In this document: positions 6,967-14,028 of the stretch, in pieces | Position numbering within the stretch: position 1 is the first letter of the stretch | Layout of the letters: every line of letters starts with the position of its first letter | Source: Treponema sp. | GTDB lineage: Bacteria > Spirochaetota > Spirochaetia > Treponematales > Breznakiellaceae | DNA length: 32,721 bases | Assembly (NCBI GenBank): GCA_031266175.1 | Contig: JAISBN010000127.1 | Span: forward strand, 1 to 32,721 | Direction: 5' to 3' | Made by a program: the position numbers and the translations under genes | The notes under the pieces: generated by a model | The model's input: the letters and a program-made list of their open reading frames with translations, nothing else | Databases searched by the model: none | What the model was told of the DNA's origin: nothing

Positions 6967-8463
6967 TCAGGCGATCCACAGGCCCAGGGCCGGGTTGCGG
7001 ATAAAGTAGTACCCTTCGCCGTCCGCGGTGGTGTTCCATCCCTGGTTTTGGCTGTCCGGCCCCTCCGGCACATAACGGGTTATGGCTTCTTCCAGGTTTC
7101 CCCATTCATAGCCTGTCTGCTCAATGTCCCGGCGGCCAAATCCTTCCGTAGTACCGGGCCCGCAGTACCGGATGGTAAAACGGCCTTCGCCGGAACCGTG
7201 GATCAGGTGGGCGGCGGCACTGAGGTTGTCCGCCAGTTCCGGATCTTCCGCCGCGGCCCGCCGGATTGCCGCGGTTCCCCGGTAACCGTGGCGGCGCACC
7301 AGGGCGTCCAGGGCGGGGTCCTCGCCAAAACATTCCACGTGGGGGGCCAGAACCAGGAGCTCCCCGCCACAGGCCATGGCCCGGCGGGTCCGGTAGACCG
7401 CCTTGTTTCCCAGCCAGGTACTGCGGAATTCTTCCCCCAGCCAGACCACCATTTTTTTTACCCCCGGCGGATCCGCCGCCGCCATTTCCCCCGCGGGCGG
7501 GGTAATCCGCTCGATGTTCAGTTCCGCCGCCAGGGCCGCGGCTTCGGTAAAACACTCCCTGCCGAAACCGCAGAACAGGCCCCGGACGCGGTTCCGGTAA
7601 TCCACCACCGTCAGGATCCACAGGATGGGGGGCAGCAGGCTTTCGTACCGGCGGAGGGCTTCGTCAAAAAGGGACCGGACGGGGTTTTCCGTTACCCCCA
7701 TCAGCCGTTCCAGGCCGTAGAGGGCGCCGAGCCAGTGGCTTTTATGGATCGCCTCCGCCCCGCCCGTACCGACAAAAATATTTTTGCCGTGGTTGGACAT
7801 ACCGGCTATTTCATGGGGCGTTACCTGGCCGATGGAGATGATCAGGGAAAAGGGGCCCCTGCCGGGAAGCCCGTCCCGAAGCAGGCGGTTCACCTGGACC
7901 GGCCAGTCCAGGTGAAAGGCCGCCGGTTCGGGAAAAGCGGAGGCTTTGCCGCTGAAAGCCCCGGGATCGGTTTTGCCAAAAGTCCCGGTAAAGGCCGTAA
8001 AGGCCGCCTCCACCCAGTCCGCCTCCAGCCGGCCCAGCTCCAGGGTGTCGTTACGCCAGCGGTGGGGCAAAAACCTGTCCCCGGGACAGCCGGGGAACAT
8101 CAGTCCGATTTCTTCCACCGTCAGGGGCCGGTGGGTTCCCGGGGCCGGCATGATTGCCCCCAGGGACCAGTGCCGCGGGATACGGCCCCCGGCCGCTCCC
8201 AGTTCCCGGCAGACGGCGGCGGTCAAAAGACCGGCCCGGGAGTGGATCCGGGTTGTATCGGGGGGAAGGATCAGTACCGGGCCGGGTTTCAGGGTACCGG
8301 GAATATTGGAACAGGCTGAGCTTCCGGCGGAAGCGCCGGAAAAAACATCCCCCAGGACCCGGGTAAAGCGGGCGTCCAGTTCCGAATCACTTAACAGTTC
8401 CGCATCGCTTAACGAGGCAGTTTCCCCCCGGCAGGGGGGTATGTCTTCCCGCATAGCGCTCAT
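6967..8463 (-). CDS. LarA-family (DUF2088) nickel-pincer racemase-like protein
   Basis: About 498 residues, longer than typical LarA (about 420). The N-terminal half has LPPDTTRIHS, matching the D-x-T-R substrate region. At about 206-245 it has GQVTPHEIAGMSNHGKNI, with the Lys that carries the pyridinium thiocarboxylate nickel pincer in LarA, then IHKSHW, which could supply the His ligands. Members isomerise 2-hydroxyacids such as lactate; the substrate here cannot be assigned. No larB, larC or larE cofactor genes are in the window. The start is uncertain. GTG 8508 overlaps the preceding phosphofructokinase gene, while ATGs occur at 8463 and 8454, none with a strong ribosome-binding site. It is probably translated from the same message as the phosphofructokinase. 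Confidence 0.8.
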   Translation of the reverse strand: MSAMREDIPPCRGETASLSDAELLSDSELDARFTRVLGDVFSGASAGSSACSNIPGTLKPGPVLILPPDTTRIHSRAGLLTAAVCRELGAAGGRIPRHWSLGAIMPAPGTHRPLTVEEIGLMFPGCPGDRFLPHRWRNDTLELGRLEADWVEAAFTAFTGTFGKTDPGAFSGKASAFPEPAAFHLDWPVQVNRLLRDGLPGRGPFSLIISIGQVTPHEIAGMSNHGKNIFVGTGGAEAIHKSHWLGALYGLERLMGVTENPVRSLFDEALRRYESLLPPILWILTVVDYRNRVRGLFCGFGRECFTEAAALAAELNIERITPPAGEMAAADPPGVKKMVVWLGEEFRSTWLGNKAVYRTRRAMACGGELLVLAPHVECFGEDPALDALVRRHGYRGTAAIRRAAAEDPELADNLSAAAHLIHGSGEGRFTIRYCGPGTTEGFGRRDIEQTGYEWGNLEEAITRYVPEGPDSQNQGWNTTADGEGYYFIRNPALGLWIA

Positions 8464-8488
8464 CCGGCCCGCCGCATGTTTTGCGGGC

Positions 8489-9847
8489 CTACTGTGTCTC
8501 CGTATCACCTTCGGTAAAGAAAGCTCCCATGGGGTTGTTGACCATCAGGATGGGCTGGTGGGTAGCGTCCAGGGTATCCCGCCACAGGTTACCTTCGGGA
8601 TCCACGTGGCTCCGCTCGGAAACCACCGCCTTCGTGGGGAGATGGACAAATTCGTTGTTCACCAGACCGATGACGCATTTGGTTTTTCCCGCCATCGCCG
8701 CATGGGCGGCGGCGTTCCCCAGCCGTTCGCAGTAGATTGAATCGCTGGGATTGGCCTGGGCGGAGCGAATCTGGTAACTGGGGTCGATGTACTTTAAGTT
8801 GATTTCCATCCCCTGGTCGTCAAAGTATTCGGTTATCTTGTCCCGGACATAGGTTCCCACATCGGCCATTTTGACGTTGCCCCCGGCGTCGGTCTTGACT
8901 TCCTTGACAAGTTGATCCTGCAGCGCCCCCTCGGCCACGATAACCACCGCATGCTTGGACTTCTGGAGCCGTTCTTCCAGGTGGTGAAGAAAACCGTTGG
9001 GGCCGTCCAGTTCAAAGGGGATCTCCGGAATCAGGACAAAGTTGACCTCGTGGCTTGCCAGGGCGGTATGGGCGGCGATAAAGCCCGACTCCCGGCCCAT
9101 GACCTTGACCAGGCCGATGCCGTTAATCTGGGAATGGGCCTCCATGTGGGCCGCGTTAACCACATCCACCGCCTGGGCCACCGCGGTATCAAAGCCAAAG
9201 GATTTCTGGATAAAGGAAAAATCGTTGTCCACCGTTTTGGGGATGCCGATATTGGCGATCTTGAGTTTTCGCCGGCCCACCTCTTCCGCGATGTCCAGCG
9301 CCCCCTTCTGGGTTCCGTCCCCGCCGATGGTAAAGAGCATGTTCAGGTTAAGCTGTTCCATGGCGTCTACGATTTTGGACACCTCCTTGCCGCCCCCCCG
9401 GGCGCTGCCCAGAAAGGTACCCCCCAGCTTGTGAATATCATCCACAATATCGGGGTTCAGTTCCCGGGTGCCGAAGCGGTATTCCGGGAGGAAGCCCTTG
9501 TAGCCGTAGCGGATGCCGGTAATGCGGCGCACCCCGTAGCGGTACCAGAGACAGCGGACAATGGCCCGGATAACGTCGTTAATCCCCGGACAGAGGCCGC
9601 CGCAGCTGACGATCCCCGCATGGACATGCTGGGGGCTAAAGTAGATCATTTCCCGGGGCCCCGCGGCCTCGAAGACCTGCCGGCGTTCAATAGGGTCCTG
9701 CTTGCCCAGTTTGGCGACCACGTCCAGCCGGACATACTCGTCGTCGGTCACATAATTGGCGATAAAGTCCCCGTGAACCTTGGACATGGTAATGGGGGAT
9801 TTGATATTGCACTTTCCCAGCTCTTCAATGGTAAAATCGGCGGCCAT
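8489..9847 (-). CDS. pfkA: 6-phosphofructokinase (spirochaete/plant-like long form)
   Basis: 452 residues. It phosphorylates fructose 6-phosphate to fructose 1,6-bisphosphate in glycolysis. Motifs in order are [14 protein letters not shown] (phosphate-binding loop, about 78-91), [10 protein letters not shown] (174-183), GIPKTVDND (201-209) and MGRESGFIA. The residue after GGD is Gly, typical of ATP-using enzymes, whereas PPi enzymes usually have Asp. The Lys in PKTVDND is typical of PPi enzymes and of group X or plant ATP enzymes. ATP use is therefore likely but not certain. ATG 9847 is preceded by AGGAGA at an ideal distance and by a promoter. The LarA-like gene follows immediately. Confidence 0.93.
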   Translation of the reverse strand: MAADFTIEELGKCNIKSPITMSKVHGDFIANYVTDDEYVRLDVVAKLGKQDPIERRQVFEAAGPREMIYFSPQHVHAGIVSCGGLCPGINDVIRAIVRCLWYRYGVRRITGIRYGYKGFLPEYRFGTRELNPDIVDDIHKLGGTFLGSARGGGKEVSKIVDAMEQLNLNMLFTIGGDGTQKGALDIAEEVGRRKLKIANIGIPKTVDNDFSFIQKSFGFDTAVAQAVDVVNAAHMEAHSQINGIGLVKVMGRESGFIAAHTALASHEVNFVLIPEIPFELDGPNGFLHHLEERLQKSKHAVVIVAEGALQDQLVKEVKTDAGGNVKMADVGTYVRDKITEYFDDQGMEINLKYIDPSYQIRSAQANPSDSIYCERLGNAAAHAAMAGKTKCVIGLVNNEFVHLPTKAVVSERSHVDPEGNLWRDTLDATHQPILMVNNPMGAFFTEGDTETQ

Positions 9848-9864
9848 GTTTTTCTCCTGGACTA

Positions 9865-9893
9865 ACTATAACCCTTCCTCCGGGAGGATGCAA
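9865..9893 (-). promoter_or_regulatory. promoter of the phosphofructokinase gene
   Basis: On the minus strand TTGCAT (9893-9888), a 17-nt spacer and TATAGT (9870-9865). A leader of about 10-15 nt then carries AGGAGA five nt before the ATG. Confidence 0.55.
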
Positions 9894-9917
9894 GCTTGCG
9901 ACGTCCGCCCCCGCGCC

Positions 9918-11864
9918 TTACAGCGCCGCCCGTTCCCTGTTTGCTTTGGCTAGTTCGTCCAGCTTTTTAATCGCCGCCCGGGAAGCCGGACTCAGCCTGG
10001 GACAATCCGTGAACACATCTGCGGCGCTGTCTCCCGCCCAGCCGGTGTTAAAGCTGGTGATTTGTATGGTATCGGGGTAAGTAACGGTGGTAAGGGAAGA
10101 GCAGGCCCGAAAAGCATACTCGCCGATGGTTTGAAGGCCTGCCGGAAAGATAACGGCGGTAAGGGACGAACAGCCACTAAAAGCCCCCTCGCCTATTTGC
10201 GTTACCCCCCCGGGGATGGTCACGGAAACCAGTTCGCTGCCGTCCTCCTGGTGGAAAGCACGGCGGTTGATTTTAGTAACCCCGGCGGGGATAACAACGC
10301 CGGAAACTTCGGGGCCTACTACAGCATCCCACTCCCCGCTTCCAATCTCTCTGACCGGTATCCCCTGGATGACCGCGGGAATCTGTACCTGCGCCGCTTT
10401 ACCGGTGTATTTGAGGATAACCAAGCCTTCCCCATCGCCGGTTAACCATACGTCAAATTCCGCATCGGTCTGGGCAAAGCCCCTGGCACCGCCAGCAGCA
10501 GCGCCTACATCAGTTTCTTCATACTTTACTTCCGCTCGATCCCAGTTTGCTCTGGCTAGTTCGTCCAGCTTTTTAATCGCCGCCCGGGAAGCCGGGCTCA
10601 GCCTGGGACAATTCCTGAACACTGCTACAGCGCCCTCCCAGGGTAAGCCGGTGATTTGTATGGTATCGGGATAGGTAACGGCGGTAAGGGAAGTACAACC
10701 CCCAAAAGCATAGTCGCCGATGGTTTGAAGACTTGCCGGAAGGGTAACGGCGGTAAGGGAAGTACAGCCCCCAAAAGCATAGTCGCCGATGGTTTGGAGA
10801 CCTGCCAGAAGGGTAACGGCGGTAAGGGAAGTACAGCCCCCAAAAGCATACTTGCCGATGGTTTGGAGACCTGCCGGAAGGGTAACGGCGGTAAGGGAAG
10901 TACAACCCCCAAAAGCCATCTCGCCGATGGTTTGAAGGCCTGCCGGAAGGGTAACGGCGGTAAGGGAAGTACAGCCCCCAAAAGCATACCCGTCTATGGC
11001 TTGAAGACCTGCCGGAAGGGTGACGGCGGTAAGGGAGCAGCCCGCAAAAGCATACCCGCCTATAGTTTGAAGACTTACCGGAAAGGTAATGGTGGTGAGG
11101 GAAGAGCAGTTCTTAAAAGCTCCCCCGCCGATGGTTTGAAGGCTTTCTGGAAGGGTAACAGCGGTAAGGGAAGTACAGTCCCAAAAAGTATACTCGCCGA
11201 TGGTTTGAAGGCTTGCCGGAAGGGTAACGGCGGTAAGGGAAATACAGTCCGCAAAAGCCCCCTCACCGATGGTTTGAAGGCTTTCTGGAAGGGTAATGGC
11301 GGCAAGGGAAGTACAGTCCCAAAAAGCATAATCGCCGATGGTTTGAAGGTTTGCCGGAAGGGTAACGGCAGTAAGGGAAAAGCAGGCCCAAAAAACATAA
11401 TTGCCGATGGTTTGAAGACCCGCCGGAAAGGTAACGGCGGTAAGGGAAATACAGGCCCAAAAAGCATGGTCGCCGATAGTTTGAAGGCTTGCCGGAAGGG
11501 TAACGGTGGTAAGGGAACAGGCTGCAAACGCACCATACCCAATTTCCGTTACCCCCTCGGGGATAGTAATGGAAGCCAGTTCGCTACCGTTGAAAGCAAA
11601 CGCGTTGATTGTAGTAACCCCGGCGGGGATAACGACGCCGGCAACCCCGGGACCTACCACAGCACCCCCGCCCCCAATCTCCCTAACCGGCATCCCCTGG
11701 ATGACCGCGGGAATCCGCACCTGCGCCGCCGTGCCGGTGTATTTAACGACAACCACCCCTTGCCCGTCGGCGGTTAACATTATGACAAAATCCGCCTCGG
11801 TCTGGGCAAAGGCCCCAACTCCGCACAACGCCGCCAGCAGCAGCGCCCACATCAGTTGCTTCAT
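9918..11864 (-). CDS. secreted TpLRR/BspA-like leucine-rich-repeat protein, fused double module
   Basis: 648 residues with a signal peptide (MKQLMWALLLAALCGVGAFAQ) cut after Ala-Phe-Ala. A short beta-rich head (about 22-75, containing ADGQGVVVVKYTG) precedes a solenoid of twelve 23-residue repeats, each following S-L-T-x-V-x-L-P-x-x-L-Q-x-I-G-x-x-A-F-x-x-C, and a cap with a PRLSPASRAAIKKLDELA helix. At about residue 455 a second head begins with GFAQTDAEF, followed by one full repeat and a second cap, so the protein is a fusion of two related genes. LRR_5/BspA proteins of this class bind host or microbial surfaces; surface adhesion is inferred. GGAG lies in the end of the upstream LRR gene, three nt separate the two reading frames, and they form one operon. 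Confidence 0.93.
   Translation of the reverse strand: MKQLMWALLLAALCGVGAFAQTEADFVIMLTADGQGVVVVKYTGTAAQVRIPAVIQGMPVREIGGGGAVVGPGVAGVVIPAGVTTINAFAFNGSELASITIPEGVTEIGYGAFAACSLTTVTLPASLQTIGDHAFWACISLTAVTFPAGLQTIGNYVFWACFSLTAVTLPANLQTIGDYAFWDCTSLAAITLPESLQTIGEGAFADCISLTAVTLPASLQTIGEYTFWDCTSLTAVTLPESLQTIGGGAFKNCSSLTTITFPVSLQTIGGYAFAGCSLTAVTLPAGLQAIDGYAFGGCTSLTAVTLPAGLQTIGEMAFGGCTSLTAVTLPAGLQTIGKYAFGGCTSLTAVTLLAGLQTIGDYAFGGCTSLTAVTLPASLQTIGDYAFGGCTSLTAVTYPDTIQITGLPWEGAVAVFRNCPRLSPASRAAIKKLDELARANWDRAEVKYEETDVGAAAGGARGFAQTDAEFDVWLTGDGEGLVILKYTGKAAQVQIPAVIQGIPVREIGSGEWDAVVGPEVSGVVIPAGVTKINRRAFHQEDGSELVSVTIPGGVTQIGEGAFSGCSSLTAVIFPAGLQTIGEYAFRACSSLTTVTYPDTIQITSFNTGWAGDSAADVFTDCPRLSPASRAAIKKLDELAKANRERAAL
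10660..11515 (-). repeat. twelve tandem 69-bp LRR-coding repeats
   Basis: The DNA repeats with a 69-bp period (one unit is 66 bp). The units between about 10,680 and 11,000 are nearly identical at the base level, including synonymous positions, which indicates recent duplication or gene conversion. Older units toward 11,500 are more divergent. Unit number could vary between strains by slippage or recombination. Confidence 0.88.
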
Positions 11865-11867
11865 GCT

Positions 11868-13121
11868 TTACTCCTTTGCTTTCGCCCGTTCCCTGTTTGC
11901 TTTGGCTAGTTCGTCCAGTTTTTTAATCGCTGCCCAGGAAGCCGGACTCAGCCTGGGACAATCCGTGAACGCCTCTGCGGCGCCACCCTGGGGTAAGCCG
12001 GTGATTTGTATGGTATCGGGGTAAGTAACGGTGGTAAGGGAAGAACAGCCATAAAAAGCATACTCGCCTATGGTTTGAAGGCCTGCCGGAAGGGTAATGG
12101 CGGTAAGGGAAGTACAACTCGCAAAAGCGTCCCGGTCTATCCTTTGAAGACCTGCCGGAAAGGTAATGGAGGTAAGGGAAGAACAGCCCCGAAAAGCATA
12201 CCCGCCTATACTTTGAAGACTTGCCGAAAAGACAACGGTGGCAAGGGAAGAACAGTACGCAAAAGCCCCCTCACCTATAGTTTGGAAACCTGCTGGAAGG
12301 GTAACGGCGGTAAGGGAAGAGCAGTTCTCAAAAGCCCTCCCGCCTATGGTTTGGAGACCTGCCGGAAGGGCAACGGCGGTAAGGGAAGTACACTCCCCAA
12401 AAGCATATCCGCCGATGATTTGAAGACCTTCCGGAAGGGTAGCGACGGCAAGAGAAGAACAGTACGCAAAAGCTCCCTCGCCGATGGTTTGGAGACCTAC
12501 CGGAAGGACGATGGCGGTAAGGGAAGGGCAGGTCGAAAAAGCCCGCTCGCCTATAGTTTGAAGACCTACCGGAAGGGTAACGGCAGTAAGGGAAGCGCAA
12601 CCATAAAAAGCATACTCGCCTATTTCCATTACCCCCTCGGGGATGGTCACGGAAGCCAGTTCGCTGCCACCCTCCTCCTGGTAGAAAGCATACGCGTTGA
12701 TTTTAGTAACCCCGGCGGGAATAACGACGCCGGTAACCTCGGGGCCTACTACGGGATCTCTCCACTCCCCGCTCCCGATCTCCCTAACCGGCATTCCCTG
12801 GATGAGTGCGGGAATCCGTACCTGCGCCGCCGTGCCGGTGTATTTAAGGATAACCACCCCTTGCCCGTCGGCGGTTAACCGTACGGCAAAATCCGCTTCG
12901 GTCTGGGCGAAGGCCCCGGTCCCGCACAGCGCCGTCAGCAGCGCCAAAATCCGGCCTCCATGCCGGATTTTGGCGTGAAGTTTGCGGCGCAAACTCCCCC
13001 CTGTCCGCCTTTGGTGGACAGGCATGGTCACAAAGAGCCCGCTTGCGCGGGGGATATCCACGGCGCCGCCCGCCAGCTCGCGGGGGAGGCTTTTCGGCGC
13101 TTTCAGTAACATTCTTTTCAT
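11868..13121 (-). CDS. TpLRR/BspA-like leucine-rich-repeat protein with a repeat-derived N-terminal extension
   Basis: About 417 residues from ATG 13121 (a nearby ATG at 13112 is also possible). The hydrophobic core RILALLTALCGTGAFAQ matches the signal peptide of the neighbouring LRR protein, but it is preceded by about 56 basic residues encoded by a palindrome-rich cassette. Whether export still works is uncertain. After Ala-Phe-Ala-Gln come the same beta-rich head (ADFAVRLTADGQGVVILKY), eight full 23-residue repeats and the same PRLSPAS cap. GGGGA stands five nt before ATG 13121. The stop codon contains the ribosome-binding site of the next LRR gene. A reading extending to 13190 exists but has no initiation signal that I favour. 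Confidence 0.85.
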   Translation of the reverse strand: MKRMLLKAPKSLPRELAGGAVDIPRASGLFVTMPVHQRRTGGSLRRKLHAKIRHGGRILALLTALCGTGAFAQTEADFAVRLTADGQGVVILKYTGTAAQVRIPALIQGMPVREIGSGEWRDPVVGPEVTGVVIPAGVTKINAYAFYQEEGGSELASVTIPEGVMEIGEYAFYGCASLTAVTLPVGLQTIGERAFSTCPSLTAIVLPVGLQTIGEGAFAYCSSLAVATLPEGLQIIGGYAFGECTSLTAVALPAGLQTIGGRAFENCSSLTAVTLPAGFQTIGEGAFAYCSSLATVVFSASLQSIGGYAFRGCSSLTSITFPAGLQRIDRDAFASCTSLTAITLPAGLQTIGEYAFYGCSSLTTVTYPDTIQITGLPQGGAAEAFTDCPRLSPASWAAIKKLDELAKANRERAKAKE

Positions 13122-13206
13122 CCCTGTCCCCTGCATGGATGTACGGTAACCCGCAGCAGAGACAGCTGTCAACTCTCCAAAATCCGCCATTCTTGGCGGA
13201 TTTTGG
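12942..13206. repeat. palindrome-bounded cassette at the 5' end of the LRR gene
   Basis: The left boundary is a perfect 14-bp inverted repeat, CGCCAAAATCCGGC and its complement around CTCCAT (12942-12975). The right boundary is a perfect 12-bp inverted repeat, CCAAAATCCGCC and its complement around ATTCTT (13177-13206). The two share the core CCAAAATCCG. Between them lie further hairpins: AGTTTGC/GCAAACT (12979-12995), a 10-bp stem at 13000-13022 with one G-T pair, CCCGC/GCGGG (13038-13051) and another at 13069-13084. This density of hairpins suggests a REP/MITE-like mobile cassette. It encodes the odd N-terminal extension of the LRR protein in frame. Confidence 0.7.
13143..13172 (-). promoter_or_regulatory. 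possible promoter of the LRR operon
   Basis: On the minus strand a perfect TTGACA (13172-13167) is followed after 18 nt by a poor -10, TACCGT (13148-13143). The predicted start would leave a short leader carrying GGGGA before ATG 13121. It lies inside the palindrome-bounded cassette, so the cassette may also bring the promoter. Confidence 0.33.
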
Positions 13207-13247
13207 GGTGGTCCCTTCGGGCATCACCATCCATGGCGGGTACGGGG

Positions 13248-14018
13248 TTATTTGATGATTTCCCGGCTAATCGCCCGGTAGGCGTCCCGGATTTTTATAA
13301 ACCCTTCGCTGAGCGTTTTCTGCTCCGCGTCGTTCAGGCCGGACTGATTATCCGGGTGGAACTCCAGGGCAAGCCGGCGGAAGGTGCTTTTTACTTCGCG
13401 ATAGGAAGCGCTCTTTGAAATTCCCAGCACCTTCCAGGGATCCTCCCCCGGATTTTCCAAAAGCGGGGCCTGATAGCTGGGATCAAGGTACTGGCGTATA
13501 TAAAGGGCTTCCTGCCAAGCTTCCCTGCCCATGGCCATGGAAGCCAATTCCGATCCCAGCAGGGCCAAATCACCTTCACTCCGGCGGCGGGCCGCCATGC
13601 TTTCGGTTAAAAGGTCGGGGTTGAGTACGGAAAGCCGGGTAAAGGCCAGGCGGCAGAAGGATTCCGCCAGGGGGCCGATTTTTTTCCCCCGGGGAAAGAC
13701 CGAAACGGCTCCCCCGGCGATCCGGGCCGCCGCCGCGTCATCTTCCAGTACTTTTGGGGAAGCCCTGGAGATGATGTACACCCCCAGGGCGCAGAACGCG
13801 GCTAATCCCGGATCCTCTTCGTTAAAAGAAGACGGGCCGGGGTTTTCAAAATAGGCAAGCACCACCCTGTCGCTTCCAAGCTGGGCCCAGAGGCCGCCCA
13901 CAAAATAACCCAGTACAATCCCCGTTATCATTCCCGGAATCCCCAGAAAGTATCCCCCTGCCGCAAAAAGAAGAACAAAGAGCAGGGTATATTTTTGAGG
14001 TTTTAGTTTAAATTTCAT
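13248..14018 (-). CDS. membrane-anchored DnaJ-domain protein (DjlA-like layout)
   Basis: 256 residues. An N-terminal hydrophobic hairpin (about 12-42, Gly-rich) is followed by a helical middle domain (about 60-185) and a C-terminal J-domain (about 200-256). The J-domain has DPWKVLGI at its start and the diagnostic His-Pro-Asp in LEFHPDNQ. J-domain proteins stimulate Hsp70 (DnaK) ATPase; a membrane-tethered form would recruit DnaK to membrane clients. The middle region may be TerB-like, as in DjlA, but I cannot confirm this. ATG 14018 has GGGGA five nt upstream and lies ten nt after the previous stop. A longer reading to 14048 overlaps that gene and is less likely. It is third in an operon with two membrane proteins. 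Confidence 0.85.
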   Translation of the reverse strand: MKFKLKPQKYTLLFVLLFAAGGYFLGIPGMITGIVLGYFVGGLWAQLGSDRVVLAYFENPGPSSFNEEDPGLAAFCALGVYIISRASPKVLEDDAAAARIAGGAVSVFPRGKKIGPLAESFCRLAFTRLSVLNPDLLTESMAARRRSEGDLALLGSELASMAMGREAWQEALYIRQYLDPSYQAPLLENPGEDPWKVLGISKSASYREVKSTFRRLALEFHPDNQSGLNDAEQKTLSEGFIKIRDAYRAISREIIK

Positions 14019-14028
14019 GATTTCCCCG

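Noticed and set aside
8912-9865. Plus-strand frame of 317 codons opposite phosphofructokinase
   Set aside because: It is a shadow of a conserved enzyme gene in GC-rich DNA.
10660-11515. Regular repeats as a possible CRISPR array
   Set aside because: Units are contiguous 69-bp coding repeats with no unique spacers and translate into LRRs on the minus strand; no cas genes are near.
10656-11777. Long open frame on the plus strand rich in Gly, Lys and Asn repeats
   Set aside because: It is the antisense of the LRR repeat array; the periodic reading arises from the 69-bp units and has no initiation signals. The same applies to 12006-12878.
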